Shown one piece after another: positions 17,261 to 26,536 of a DNA stretch of 64,000 nucleotides. Position 1 is the first letter of the stretch, and every line of letters starts with the position of its first letter. This DNA comes from Herbaspirillum hiltneri N3 (lineage in GTDB: Bacteria > Pseudomonadota > Gammaproteobacteria > Burkholderiales > Burkholderiaceae_D): assembly GCF_001267925.1 (NCBI RefSeq), contig NZ_CP011409.1:3472001-3536000 (forward strand), given 5' to 3'. The notes under the pieces were generated by a model. The model worked only from the letters and a program-made list of their open reading frames with translations, did no database searches and was not told the origin of the DNA. A program made the position numbers and the translations under genes.

Positions 17261-20200
17261 TTGACAAGCAACATTCCTCGCGGACAAGAACAACTACCGG
17301 GGGACACCGGTTTTGTTTTGATTACAGCAACATCACTCAATACTGGCCAAATGGGAAAAGGGATAAAGTCGCTAGGAAGGGCAACCAGTACATTACGGAC
17401 CTTGCTTTTTTTTGTGGTGTTCGTCATCGCCGTCATCAGTGCTCAGACATGGTGGGAAGTCGAGCAGGACCGGCAGTTGACGATCGCTTCCGAAAAAAGC
17501 AGCTCCATGGTGGCCGTACGCAGTGTCGAAGAACACGCGGAACGGATACTGGCCGATATCGACCACATGCTGACGTCGGCGTCAGTCGCCATCCAGACTG
17601 CGGACCAGCACATTCTTGACGACGACGTCGGCCTCTATCAACTGCTCTCCAATGAAAAGCAGGCGCTGGCTCCGGTGCAATCGCTGCGTTTCGTCGACAT
17701 GACCGGCGTCAGCCGCGCCAGTTCGATGCGCGTAGGTGCGACCGAGATCGAACTCAACGATCTGCAACTGCGCGAGGTCGACGCCAATCCGGCGTTGCCG
17801 CACTATTTCATCGGCACGCTGGCCAAGAGCCGCTCCAACCAGGAACTGGTCCTGCCCATCGCCCGCAATCTTTACATGCGCGGACAACACGTCGGCATGA
17901 TCGTGGCCGAACTGCGGGTGTCCTATTTCTTCGACTTCTATAAACGCATCACCAATTACCAGGCCATCGTGTCGCTGCGCAAGGATGACGGCTCGCTGAT
18001 GATCCGTTCGCCGTTCGAGCAGGCCTGGCTGGACAGAAGCCTGCGCGACGCCAAGAGCATGATCCACATCCGCAACGGTCCGGCCGAAGGCGCCTTCGAG
18101 GAATATTCGGCGCTGACCGGCGAGTACCTGCTGTTTACCTACAAGAGGATTCCCGGTTCGGGCATGGTAGCGGTCTACGCCCGCCGCATGGACGACGTGC
18201 TGTCGCCATGGAAGAGCCGCACCCTCAACCGTATCCTGCTGTCGATCGGCATCAGCGGCTTCATCGTGCTGGCCCTGATCGCCTTCCTGATCTACTACAA
18301 CTACAAGCAAAAACGTGACGACGTACTGACCGAGAGCGAACACCGCTATCGCAAGCTGTACGAAGAAGGTAGCGATCCCATCGTCCTGCTCAGTCCCGAC
18401 ATGCTGTACATCGACTGCAATGCGGCCGCCGTGAAGTTCTTCGGCGTCGCCGACAAGCAGCGCATCATCGGCAAGAAGGTCGGCCTGTTCTCGCGCCAGA
18501 GCGCCCTGCAGCTGCAACAGCCGGACATCGCCAAGCTGATCGAAAAGGCCATCGACGGCGAGCCGCAGCAGTTCGAATGGGTCACCATCCGCCGCCACAA
18601 GATCATCTACACCGACGTCACCATCAACCGCACCGAGCTGGACAAGGGCTTTGCGATTTTCGCGATCCTGCGCGACATCAGCGCCCGCAAGCGCGCGGAG
18701 CTGCTGCAGGCGACCCAGAACCGCATCCTGCATCTGGTCATGACGGATGCCGACCTGGAAGATATCCTGAAGGAAATCGTGCTCTTCGCCGATTCACAGA
18801 TCCCGCAAAGCATCTGTTCCATCCTGATGCTCAACGATGACAACACGCACTTCTCGGCGATCATCTCCGCGCGCCTGTCCGACCGCGCGCGGCACGGCTA
18901 CATGACCATGCCGATCGCGCACGGCAACGGCGCCAGCAGCGAAGCCGTGATCACGCGCATGCCCTACGTCGTCAGCGACATCCAGAGCGACCCGGTGATG
19001 AACAACGCGCGCCAGTACATCAATCTGGAAGAATTCCCTTCCTGCGGCTCCTGGCCGATCATGGGCCGGGAAGGCCAGGTCCTCGGCGTGTTCTCCGCCA
19101 TGCTCAAGGAGCACGGCATCCCCAGCAGCGAATACCTGCACCTCACCGGCGTTGCGGCCGATCTGGCCAGCGTCGCCATCGAAAGCCGCAAGGCCGAAGA
19201 ACGCATCCGCCATCTCGCTCACTACGACGAACTTACCGGCCTGCCGAACCGCTTCCTGTGCACGCAGCACATCAGCAACGCCATCGCCCACGCCGAACAC
19301 CGTGGCGGCCAGGTGGCCGTGTTCCTGATGGATCTGGATCGCTTCAAGAACATCAACGACACCTTCGGCCATGAAACCGGCGAGGCGCTGCTCAGCGAAA
19401 TCGCGCTGCGCTTCCGACACTGCCTGCGCGAGCTGGACATCCTGGCGCGCGTCGGCGGCGATGAGTTCATCGTCCTCGTCGACGACTACGACGATCCGCT
19501 GCAGCTCGGCGAGATCGCCCAGAAACTGCTGTCGGTCGCGCGCAAGCCTTTCGACATCAGCGGTCACGAATGCCAGCTCAGCACCAGCATCGGCATCGCC
19601 ACCTATCCGACCGACGGCGCCAACGCCCAGACGCTGATCAAGAACGCCGACATCGCCATGTACCGCGCCAAGCACAACGGCAAGGACGACTACCGCTTCT
19701 ACTCGGACGAAGTCAACACCCATACCGTCGAACGCATCGCGCTCGAAACCGAGCTGCGCCGCGCGATCGAACGCCGCGAATTCGTGGTGCATTACCAGCC
19801 CAAGGTCGAGCTCACCAGCTCGCGCATCGTCGGCGCCGAAGCACTGGTGCGCTGGCAGCATCCGGTGCGCGGCCTGCTGCCTCCGGCCGAATTCATCGGG
19901 CTGGCGGAAGAAGCCGGGCTGATCGACCAGATCGGCTTGCTGGTGCTCGACAGCGCCTGCGCCGACATCGCCAAACTCAACCGGCTCGGCCTGCCGTTCG
20001 GACGCATCGCCATCAACCTGGCCGGCAGCCAGTTCAACGACGACAACCTGCTGGCCGACATCCAGCGCGTCGTGCAGGCGCGCGGCGTGTCCTCCGCCAG
20101 CCTGGAATTCGAGATCACCGAGAGCATGGTGATGCACAACCGGGAACAGGCCATCGCCATCATGGACGGCATCCGCGCGCTCGGCTTCACGATCTCGATC

Positions 20201-20506
20201 GACGACTTCGGCACCGGTTATTCGTCGCTGGCTTACCTCAAGCGCTTCCCGGTCGACAACGTCAAGATCGACCGCTCCTTCATCACCGACATCCCGCACG
20301 ACGCCAACGGCAGCGCCATCGTCCAGGCCATCATCGCGATGGCGCACGCGCTCAAACTCAAAGTCGTCACCGAGGGGGTGGAAACCGAAGTGCAGTTGCA
20401 AGCCTTGCAAGTATTCGGCTCCGACGAATACCAGGGCTACTTCTTCAGCCGCCCCATCCCGCATGAGAAATTCGTGGAGATGCTGCAGCGGCACCATCCC
20501 GGCTGA
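17261..20506 (+). CDS. Membrane-bound GGDEF-EAL protein with Cache, PAS and GAF domains
   Basis: 1081 residues. Order: membrane helix (about 46-61), periplasmic double-Cache region (about 70-310), second helix (about 322-345), PAS (about 355-480), GAF (about 490-640), GGDEF (motif near residue 732) and EAL (motif near residue 859). GGDEF is intact with an RxxD inhibitory site (RELD) five residues before it. The EAL domain keeps EALVRW, the Asn in AINLAGSQF, EITES, DDFGTGYSS, KID, EGVE and QGYFFS, so both c-di-GMP synthesis and breakdown are possible. The TTG start has GGA 7 bases upstream; an ATG at 17351 is the alternative. Monocistronic. Confidence 0.9.
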   Translation: MTSNIPRGQEQLPGDTGFVLITATSLNTGQMGKGIKSLGRATSTLRTLLFFVVFVIAVISAQTWWEVEQDRQLTIASEKSSSMVAVRSVEEHAERILADIDHMLTSASVAIQTADQHILDDDVGLYQLLSNEKQALAPVQSLRFVDMTGVSRASSMRVGATEIELNDLQLREVDANPALPHYFIGTLAKSRSNQELVLPIARNLYMRGQHVGMIVAELRVSYFFDFYKRITNYQAIVSLRKDDGSLMIRSPFEQAWLDRSLRDAKSMIHIRNGPAEGAFEEYSALTGEYLLFTYKRIPGSGMVAVYARRMDDVLSPWKSRTLNRILLSIGISGFIVLALIAFLIYYNYKQKRDDVLTESEHRYRKLYEEGSDPIVLLSPDMLYIDCNAAAVKFFGVADKQRIIGKKVGLFSRQSALQLQQPDIAKLIEKAIDGEPQQFEWVTIRRHKIIYTDVTINRTELDKGFAIFAILRDISARKRAELLQATQNRILHLVMTDADLEDILKEIVLFADSQIPQSICSILMLNDDNTHFSAIISARLSDRARHGYMTMPIAHGNGASSEAVITRMPYVVSDIQSDPVMNNARQYINLEEFPSCGSWPIMGREGQVLGVFSAMLKEHGIPSSEYLHLTGVAADLASVAIESRKAEERIRHLAHYDELTGLPNRFLCTQHISNAIAHAEHRGGQVAVFLMDLDRFKNINDTFGHETGEALLSEIALRFRHCLRELDILARVGGDEFIVLVDDYDDPLQLGEIAQKLLSVARKPFDISGHECQLSTSIGIATYPTDGANAQTLIKNADIAMYRAKHNGKDDYRFYSDEVNTHTVERIALETELRRAIERREFVVHYQPKVELTSSRIVGAEALVRWQHPVRGLLPPAEFIGLAEEAGLIDQIGLLVLDSACADIAKLNRLGLPFGRIAINLAGSQFNDDNLLADIQRVVQARGVSSASLEFEITESMVMHNREQAIAIMDGIRALGFTISIDDFGTGYSSLAYLKRFPVDNVKIDRSFITDIPHDANGSAIVQAIIAMAHALKLKVVTEGVETEVQLQALQVFGSDEYQGYFFSRPIPHEKFVEMLQRHHPG

Positions 20507-20673
20507 ATCCCTGCCGCGCATGTTCCGGCGGCAGGAAATTCCCAATGCATGTACATTGACGCTGTCACACCGCTTGCACGCATTTTCTGCATAAGCAAAT
20601 AGGAACTTTGTTGCACCTGCATCAACAAGTCCTCATAAAATAAGCCTGTTTCAAATCATTCATGGGAGTCGTG

Positions 20674-22263
20674 ATGGCATTGTCCTTCAAGAAAAAATTG
20701 CTCAGCCTGGCGTTCACCGGCCTCGCCGCCGCAGCCGTGCTGCCGCTGACAGCACAATCATCGCTGGCCGCCGAACTCAAGCTCGGCCTGTTCGCCGACG
20801 TGTCCACGCTGGACCCGCATTTCAACAACATCGCCCCGAACATCTCGCTGTCGTCGCACCTGTTCGACGCGCTGGTCAACGTCGATGCAACCGGCAAACT
20901 GATCCCGGGCCTGGCGGTATCGTGGAAAGCCATCGATCCGACCACTTGGGAATTCAAGCTGCGCCGCGGCGTCAAGTTCCATGACGGTTCCGATTTCACC
21001 GCCGAAGACGTGGTGTTCTCGCTCGACCGCCCTGCCACGCTGACCAACAGCCCGGGCCCGTTCACCAGCTACACCAAGCAGATCGTCGGCAAGGAAATCG
21101 TCGATCCCTATACCGTGCGCCTGAAGACCGCGACGCCTTATGGTCCGCTCGCGCTGGACGTCAGCACCATCTTCATCGTCTCCAAAAAGGCCGCGCAAAA
21201 CGCCACCACCGAAGACTTCAACAGCGGCAAGGCGCTGATCGGCACCGGTCCGTTCAAGTTCGGCAACTTCGAGCGCGGCGACAGCATCGAGCTGGTCCGC
21301 AATGACAGCTACTGGGGCGGCAAGGCCGACTGGGACAAGGTCACTTTCCGCATCCTGACTTCGGACGGCGCCCGCCTGGCGGCATTGCTGGCCGGTGAAG
21401 TCGACGCCATCGACAGCGTGCCGCCGGCCGACGTGCCGAAGCTGAAGACCAATCCGAAATTCAGCCTGGTGCAGCGCACCTCGTGGCGCACGATTTTCTG
21501 GACGCTGGACCAGTCGCGCGACAAGACGCCTGACATCACCGACAAGTCCGGCAAGCCGCTGGACAAGAATCCGCTGAAGGACATCCGTGTCCGCCAGGCG
21601 ATCTCCAAGGCCATCAATCGTCAGGCCCTGACCGAACGCACGCTGGAAGGCCTCGGCACGCCGGCTTCCAATATCGTCGCGCCGGGCATCCTCGGTTATG
21701 CCGACAAGCTCAAGGTCGAGAAATACGATCCTGAAGGCGCCAAGAAACTGCTGGCCGAAGCCGGCTATCCGAACGGTTTCGCGCTGACGCTGCATGGTCC
21801 GAACAACCGCTACATCAATGACGAGCGCGTGGTGCAGACCGTGGCGCAGTTCCTCAGCCGCGTCGGCATCCAGACCAAGGTGGAGACTTTCCCGCTGTCG
21901 GTCTATTTCGGCAAGGCGCGTAATGGCGACTTCAGCGTTGCCCTGCTGGGCTGGGGCACGCTGGCCGGCGACTTCGGCCTGCGCACGCTGGTCGGCACCA
22001 CCGACGCCGCCACCGGCTGGGGCTCGTGGAATTGGGGCAAGTACAGCAATCCGCAAGTGGACAAGCTGGTGCAGTCCTCGCTCAGTTCTGTCGATGAAAA
22101 GCAGCGCCAGGATTTCGCACAGCAAGCCGCCACCGTGGCGCTGAACGACTACGCCGTGATCCCGCTGCATCACCAGTATGCAACGTGGGCCGTGCGCAAG
22201 GGCCTGAAGTACACCCCGCGCATCGACGAATTCACCTTCGCGCATCAGTTCCATCCGCAGTAA
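20674..22263 (+). CDS. ABC transporter peptide-binding protein (family 5, DppA/OppA-like)
   Basis: 529 residues with a Sec signal peptide (ending SSLAA) and the family 5 hallmarks STLDPHFNNI, WEFKLRRGVKFHDGSDFTAEDVVFSL and the repeated lobe with GYPNGFALTLHGPN. It binds peptides or similar solutes in the periplasm. GGAG lies 5 bases before the ATG at 20674; another ATG at 20662 overlaps it. No permease or ATPase genes are adjacent and a terminator follows directly, so it is an orphan receptor that must use a distant transporter. Confidence 0.9.
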   Translation: MALSFKKKLLSLAFTGLAAAAVLPLTAQSSLAAELKLGLFADVSTLDPHFNNIAPNISLSSHLFDALVNVDATGKLIPGLAVSWKAIDPTTWEFKLRRGVKFHDGSDFTAEDVVFSLDRPATLTNSPGPFTSYTKQIVGKEIVDPYTVRLKTATPYGPLALDVSTIFIVSKKAAQNATTEDFNSGKALIGTGPFKFGNFERGDSIELVRNDSYWGGKADWDKVTFRILTSDGARLAALLAGEVDAIDSVPPADVPKLKTNPKFSLVQRTSWRTIFWTLDQSRDKTPDITDKSGKPLDKNPLKDIRVRQAISKAINRQALTERTLEGLGTPASNIVAPGILGYADKLKVEKYDPEGAKKLLAEAGYPNGFALTLHGPNNRYINDERVVQTVAQFLSRVGIQTKVETFPLSVYFGKARNGDFSVALLGWGTLAGDFGLRTLVGTTDAATGWGSWNWGKYSNPQVDKLVQSSLSSVDEKQRQDFAQQAATVALNDYAVIPLHHQYATWAVRKGLKYTPRIDEFTFAHQFHPQ

Positions 22264-22288
22264 GCGCAAGCAAGCCAGCAGTGATGAC

Positions 22289-22322
22289 AAAAGGCCTGCC
22301 GGTTATCCCGCAGGCCTTTTTT
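22289..22322 (+). terminator. Terminator after the peptide-binding protein gene
   Basis: AAAAGGCCTGC pairs with GCAGGCCTTTT around a CGGTTATCCC loop and runs into TTTTTT, 26 bases after the stop codon. Confidence 0.88.
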
Positions 22323-22410
22323 CCTGGGACGGACGGATGTCGTTGTAATATTTCGCCAGCCCGCCGCGACTCACCTGCGGCGTTCCGCCTTCTTCCATGA
22401 TCGGTAAAAC

Positions 22411-22971
22411 ATGACCAGACATTTCCTGCATCTGCTTCCCGCTTTCGTTGCCGCCTGTTGCGGCCTCTCGCCGGCGCACGCCCAAGCCACCGGCGACATC
22501 GTCGAACTGCCGCTGGTCTCCGGCTGGTACGACGGCAAGGTGGTGCGCTACGTAACCACCGACGTCTCCGACAAGAAGGCCGCGGCAGAGATGGGCGCCA
22601 ACTACGTGCCGCGCCTGGCCAACGCCCTCAGGCAACTCCAGCCCGGCCAACCGGGTGCGGTCGAGCGCATCTATTCATTCGTGAATTTCAAGCAAGGCGG
22701 CGTGCTGCCGTCGCTGCCCTCACCCATCGGCGCGGCCAACGCCAACCTCAACTATTCGCCGCTATGGCAGGTGCACAAGGTCACCTGGCTGGCAGGAAAG
22801 CAGCCGCGCATATTGAAGTCGGAAGAAGAAGTCCTGAGCGCGGAAGAAGCCGGCCAGGTGAGCATAGAAAAGACCAGCCTGGTGGTCAATTGCCCGGTGG
22901 TGTTTTCAGAGGCGGACGGGCCGCTGCCGCACGTGAAGATCCATCTCGCCAACCAGGATCCCGAGCCCTGA
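22411..22971 (+). CDS. Secreted protein of unknown function
   Basis: 186 residues with a clear signal peptide (about 1-24, ending AHA). The mature part begins VELPLVSGWYDGKVVRYVTTDVSDKKAA and contains LNYSPLWQVHKVTW, pieces I recognise only as belonging to an uncharacterised secreted family. One Cys (VVNCPVVF) remains in the mature protein. It stands alone, convergent with the MFS gene; the stops are only one base apart. No function can be proposed. Confidence 0.7.
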   Translation: MTRHFLHLLPAFVAACCGLSPAHAQATGDIVELPLVSGWYDGKVVRYVTTDVSDKKAAAEMGANYVPRLANALRQLQPGQPGAVERIYSFVNFKQGGVLPSLPSPIGAANANLNYSPLWQVHKVTWLAGKQPRILKSEEEVLSAEEAGQVSIEKTSLVVNCPVVFSEADGPLPHVKIHLANQDPEP

Positions 22972-22972
22972 T

Positions 22973-24214
22973 TCAGGATGATTTTTTACTGGTGTTGTCG
23001 ACCAGGCGATCGACCTGGAACAGCTGCGGGAACAGCCTGATCCACAGCGCCACCACCAGCAGCGTGCCGATGCCGCCGATCAGCACCGCCGGCACGGCAC
23101 CGAACCACGCAGCAGTCAGGCCGGACTCGAATTCGCCAAGCTGGTTCGAGGTGCCGATGAAGACCGAATTCACCGCGCTCACGCGGCCGCGCATTTCGTC
23201 CGGCGTCTCCAGCTGTACGAAGGTCGAACGCACCACCACGCTGATCATGTCCGAGGCCCCCAGCACCACCAGCGCCAGCAAGGACACGGCGAAAGACTGC
23301 GACAACCCGAATACGATCGTCGCCAGTCCGAAAATTCCTACCGCGATGAACATGGTGCGGCCGATGCGGCCCCTGAGCGGATTGCGCGCCAGGAAAATCG
23401 CCACCGACAAGGCCCCCACCGCCGGCGCCGAGCGCAACAGTCCGAGTCCGACCGAATTGGTGTGCAGGATGTCGTGCGCGTACACCGGCAACAGCGCCGT
23501 CGCGCCGCCCAGCAGCACCGCAAACAGATCGAGCGAGATCGCGCCGAAGATTGCCGGCTTGCTGCGGATGTAGGCGATGCCGGCGAACACCGATTTGAGC
23601 GTGGCGTTCTCGCGCTTGACCGGCGGCGTTTCCACCTTGATCATCGACACCAGCACGCTGCACAGCACGAACAGGATGCAACTGGTGATGTACACCGTCG
23701 ACGGCCCGGCCACATACAGGAAGCCGCCGATGGCCGGTCCGATGATGATTGCCACCTGCGTCGCCGATGCCGAACCGGCCACCGCACGCGGCAACAGCGA
23801 CGGTTGCATCAGCGTCGGCAGCATGGCCGACATGGTCGGCTTGCTGAAGGCGCGACCGGCACCGATGACAAATACGATGGCGAAAATTGCTTCCTTGGTC
23901 AGCCAGCCGCCCAAACTGCCCGCCGCCAGCAAACCGGCGGCAATCGCTTCCACCAGAATACTGAAGCGCGCGACCTGGCGACGGTCATGCCGGTCCGCCA
24001 CATGGCCGACCACGAAGACGAGAAACAGAGAAGGAATGAACTGCACCAGCCCCACGATGCCGAGGTCGAAGGGGCTGCGCGTGAGCTGGTAGACCTGCCA
24101 GCCGACGGCCACGATCTGCATCTGCAGCGCAATCGTGGAGGCTACGCTGGCGAGCCAGAACAATCGGAAGGAACGGTGATGCAACAGCTGTTCTGGCGCG
24201 ATGGCAGAGGTCAT
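22973..24214 (-). CDS. MFS exporter, EntS/DHA3-like
   Basis: 413 residues with 12 predicted helices. Typical DHA3 segments include FRLFWLASVASTIALQMQIVAVGWQVYQLT at the start and GHVADRHDRRQVA (motif A), plus ETPDEMRGRVSAVNSVFIGTSNQLGEFESG in the second half. Family members export siderophores or drugs; no siderophore genes are present here, so the substrate is open. Divergent from the aldo/keto reductase gene. Confidence 0.85.
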   Translation of the reverse strand: MTSAIAPEQLLHHRSFRLFWLASVASTIALQMQIVAVGWQVYQLTRSPFDLGIVGLVQFIPSLFLVFVVGHVADRHDRRQVARFSILVEAIAAGLLAAGSLGGWLTKEAIFAIVFVIGAGRAFSKPTMSAMLPTLMQPSLLPRAVAGSASATQVAIIIGPAIGGFLYVAGPSTVYITSCILFVLCSVLVSMIKVETPPVKRENATLKSVFAGIAYIRSKPAIFGAISLDLFAVLLGGATALLPVYAHDILHTNSVGLGLLRSAPAVGALSVAIFLARNPLRGRIGRTMFIAVGIFGLATIVFGLSQSFAVSLLALVVLGASDMISVVVRSTFVQLETPDEMRGRVSAVNSVFIGTSNQLGEFESGLTAAWFGAVPAVLIGGIGTLLVVALWIRLFPQLFQVDRLVDNTSKKSS

Positions 24215-24361
24215 TGGCGAGGATTCTTCTTGTGCGGGATCGTGCGTGGAAGCGGGTGCTGCGAGGATTGCAGCGCGCGGATATACTACTTCATTTACCG
24301 CACGCCGTCTTTCGCGCTTGTCTCGTCTGTTGCGCTCCTGCGCTTTCTCAAAGGATCATTC

Positions 24362-25411
24362 ATGCAATACCGCCCTCTTGGCCGCACCAACATCAACGTC
24401 AGCCTGATTACGCTCGGCACCATGACCTGGGGCGAACAGAATACCGAAGCCGAAGCGCACTCCCAGCTCGACTACGCCGTCGAGCGCGGCATCAACCTGA
24501 TCGACGTCGCCGAAATGTATCCGGTGCCGCCCAAGGCGGAAACCCAGGGCCTGAGCGAACGCTACCTCGGCACCTGGCTGAAGAAATCCGGCAAGCGCGA
24601 CCAGTTGCTGATCGCCACCAAGGCCACCGGCCCCGCACGCAAGCCGCACAACCCGCGCCATGTGCGCGGCGGCATCAACAATCTCGACCGCAAGGGACTG
24701 ACCGATGCGCTCAATGGCAGCTTGGAACGCCTGCAGCTCGATCACGTCGACCTGTACCAGTTGCACTGGCCGGATCGCAGCGTCAACAGCTTCGGCCAGC
24801 TCAACTATGCGCACGTCGCCGACGAAGAAACCGTGGCCATCGATGAGACGCTGCGCGTCCTGTCCGAGTTCGTCAAGGCCGGCAAGATCCGCCACATCGG
24901 CCTGTCCAACGAGACCGCCTGGGGTGTTGGGCAATTCCTGCGCGCGGCCGAAAAATTCGATCTGGAGCGCGTGGTCTCGATCCAGAATCCTTACAACCTG
25001 CTGAATCGCAGCTTCGAAATCAACCTCGCCGAATTCGCCCATCGCGAACAGGTCGGCTTGCTGGCCTATTCGCCGCTGGCCATGGGCATGTTGTCCGGCA
25101 AATATGAGAACGGCGCCCGCCCCGCCGCAGGCCGCCTGACCATATTCGAGCGCTTCACCCGCTATTCCAACCCGCAGGCGCAAACCGCCACCACCGCCTA
25201 CGTCGCGCTGGCACGCAAGCACGGCCTCGATCCGGCGCAACTGGCGCTGGCCTACGTCAACAGCCGCCCGTTCGTTACATCGAACATCATCGGCGCCACC
25301 ACGCTGGAACAGCTGCGCAGCAACATCGACAGCCTGTCGTTGCAGCTGTCGCCGGAAATCATCGAGCAGATCGACGCGATCCACAAGACGCAGCCGAATC
25401 CGGCGCCCTGA
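24362..25411 (+). CDS. Aldo/keto reductase, Tas/YajO-like
   Basis: 349 residues. The catalytic tetrad is visible as Asp and Tyr in LIDVAEMYP, Lys in IATKA and His in QLHWPDR. The C-terminal NADPH-binding part contains SNIIGATTLEQLRSNIDS. It reduces aldehydes or ketones with NADPH; the start QYRPLGRTNINVSLITLGTMTWG is characteristic of Tas-type proteins. AAGGA is positioned 7 bases before the ATG. The frame is open far upstream but antisense to the MFS gene, so that extension was discarded. Confidence 0.9.
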   Translation: MQYRPLGRTNINVSLITLGTMTWGEQNTEAEAHSQLDYAVERGINLIDVAEMYPVPPKAETQGLSERYLGTWLKKSGKRDQLLIATKATGPARKPHNPRHVRGGINNLDRKGLTDALNGSLERLQLDHVDLYQLHWPDRSVNSFGQLNYAHVADEETVAIDETLRVLSEFVKAGKIRHIGLSNETAWGVGQFLRAAEKFDLERVVSIQNPYNLLNRSFEINLAEFAHREQVGLLAYSPLAMGMLSGKYENGARPAAGRLTIFERFTRYSNPQAQTATTAYVALARKHGLDPAQLALAYVNSRPFVTSNIIGATTLEQLRSNIDSLSLQLSPEIIEQIDAIHKTQPNPAP

Positions 25412-25437
25412 GTTTCAATTCAGCGCTGCAAAACAAA

Positions 25438-25465
25438 AAGCCCGCCGGTTTGCGCCGGCGGGCTT
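25438..25465. terminator. Bidirectional terminator between convergent genes
   Basis: AAGCCCGCCGG and CCGGCGGGCTT form a perfect 11-bp stem with a 6-base loop. It lies between the convergent aldo/keto reductase and TRAP binding protein genes, with A-rich sequence on the left and T-rich on the right so that it can act on both. Confidence 0.88.
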
Positions 25466-25483
25466 CTTTAATGCTGCGAAAAT

Positions 25484-26500
25484 TTACTTTGCGCCGAGAT
25501 TTGCCGTCTCCTTATAGATTTCCTGGATAAGCTCCTTGCCGACGCGCGACTCCATCGACTTGTGCACCGGCAGCAAGGCCTTGCGCCACTCCGCCTTTTC
25601 GGCGTCGGTCAGGTAATACACCTTGGTCTTGCCGGAAGCCTTGATCGCCGCCAGCGCATCTTCGTTCTCCTGCTGTGCAATGGCGTTGGCGTAGCGTGTT
25701 GCATCCTTCATCGCGGACTCCAACTGGCCGCGCACATCCGGCGGCAGACTTTCCCAGAATTTCTTGTTCACGATCACTGCGTAGCCGATGTAGCCATGGT
25801 CGGACACCGTCAGCTGCGATTGCACTTCATGCACTTTCTGGGAGTAGATGTTCGACGGCGTGTTTTCGCTGCCGTCGACCACGCCGGTCTGCATCGCCTG
25901 GTACACCTCGGAGAACGCCAGCACCTGCGGATTGGCCTTGAGCGCCCGGAACTGTTCGTCCAGCACCTTGGACGACTGGATGCGCATCTTCATGCCGCGG
26001 AAATCGTCAACCTTGTGCAGCGGCTTGTTGGCCGTCATCACCTTCATGCCGTTGTCCCAGTAGGCCAGGCCTTTGATGCCCTTGGTTTCCAGTTTCCTGA
26101 ACAGGCCCTGGCCGATCGGTCCTTCGGTGACGCGCGCCAACACTGCGCGATTGGGAAAGATATACGGCAGATCGAAGACTTCATATTCCTTCACGCCCAG
26201 CGGGCCGAACTTCGCCAGCGAAGGCGCCAGCATCTGCACCGCCCCGAGCTGCAAGGCTTCTAGTTCTTCCTTGTCCTTGTAGAGCTGGCTGTTGGGATAC
26301 ACCTCGACCTTCACGCGGCCCTTGGTGCGCTCTTCGGCCAGTTGCTTGAAGCGCTCGGCGCCTTTTCCCTTGGGCGTATTGTTGGCCACCACGTGGCTGA
26401 ACTTGATGACGATGGTCTGCTGCGCCAGCGCCGGTGCCGCCGGTAGTGCGAAGGCCAGCAATACTGCGGTCGTTGCCGCAGCGAATAGTTTTTTGGTCAT
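25484..26500 (-). CDS. TRAP transporter solute-binding protein, DctP family
   Basis: 338 residues with a signal peptide (about 1-26, ending ALA). DctP features include KFSHVVANNTPKGKGAERFKQLAEERTKGRVKVEVYPNSQLYKDKEELEALQLGAVQM-type start and the MRIQSSKVLDEQFRALKANP carboxylate-binding region with its conserved Arg. It binds organic acids. No DctQ or DctM membrane genes are nearby. It sits at the 3' end of a run of minus-strand catabolic genes, so its ligand may be the acid degraded by the CoA-dependent enzymes upstream (inference). Confidence 0.9.
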   Translation of the reverse strand: MTKKLFAAATTAVLLAFALPAAPALAQQTIVIKFSHVVANNTPKGKGAERFKQLAEERTKGRVKVEVYPNSQLYKDKEELEALQLGAVQMLAPSLAKFGPLGVKEYEVFDLPYIFPNRAVLARVTEGPIGQGLFRKLETKGIKGLAYWDNGMKVMTANKPLHKVDDFRGMKMRIQSSKVLDEQFRALKANPQVLAFSEVYQAMQTGVVDGSENTPSNIYSQKVHEVQSQLTVSDHGYIGYAVIVNKKFWESLPPDVRGQLESAMKDATRYANAIAQQENEDALAAIKASGKTKVYYLTDAEKAEWRKALLPVHKSMESRVGKELIQEIYKETANLGAK

Positions 26501-26536
26501 GCTTTGTCTCCTGGATGATGCTATTGGAAAAATCCG

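Noticed and set aside
20511..20534. CCTGCCG...CGGCAGG hairpin after the GGDEF-EAL gene
   Set aside because: Good stem but followed by AAATTCCC rather than T residues, so termination is uncertain.
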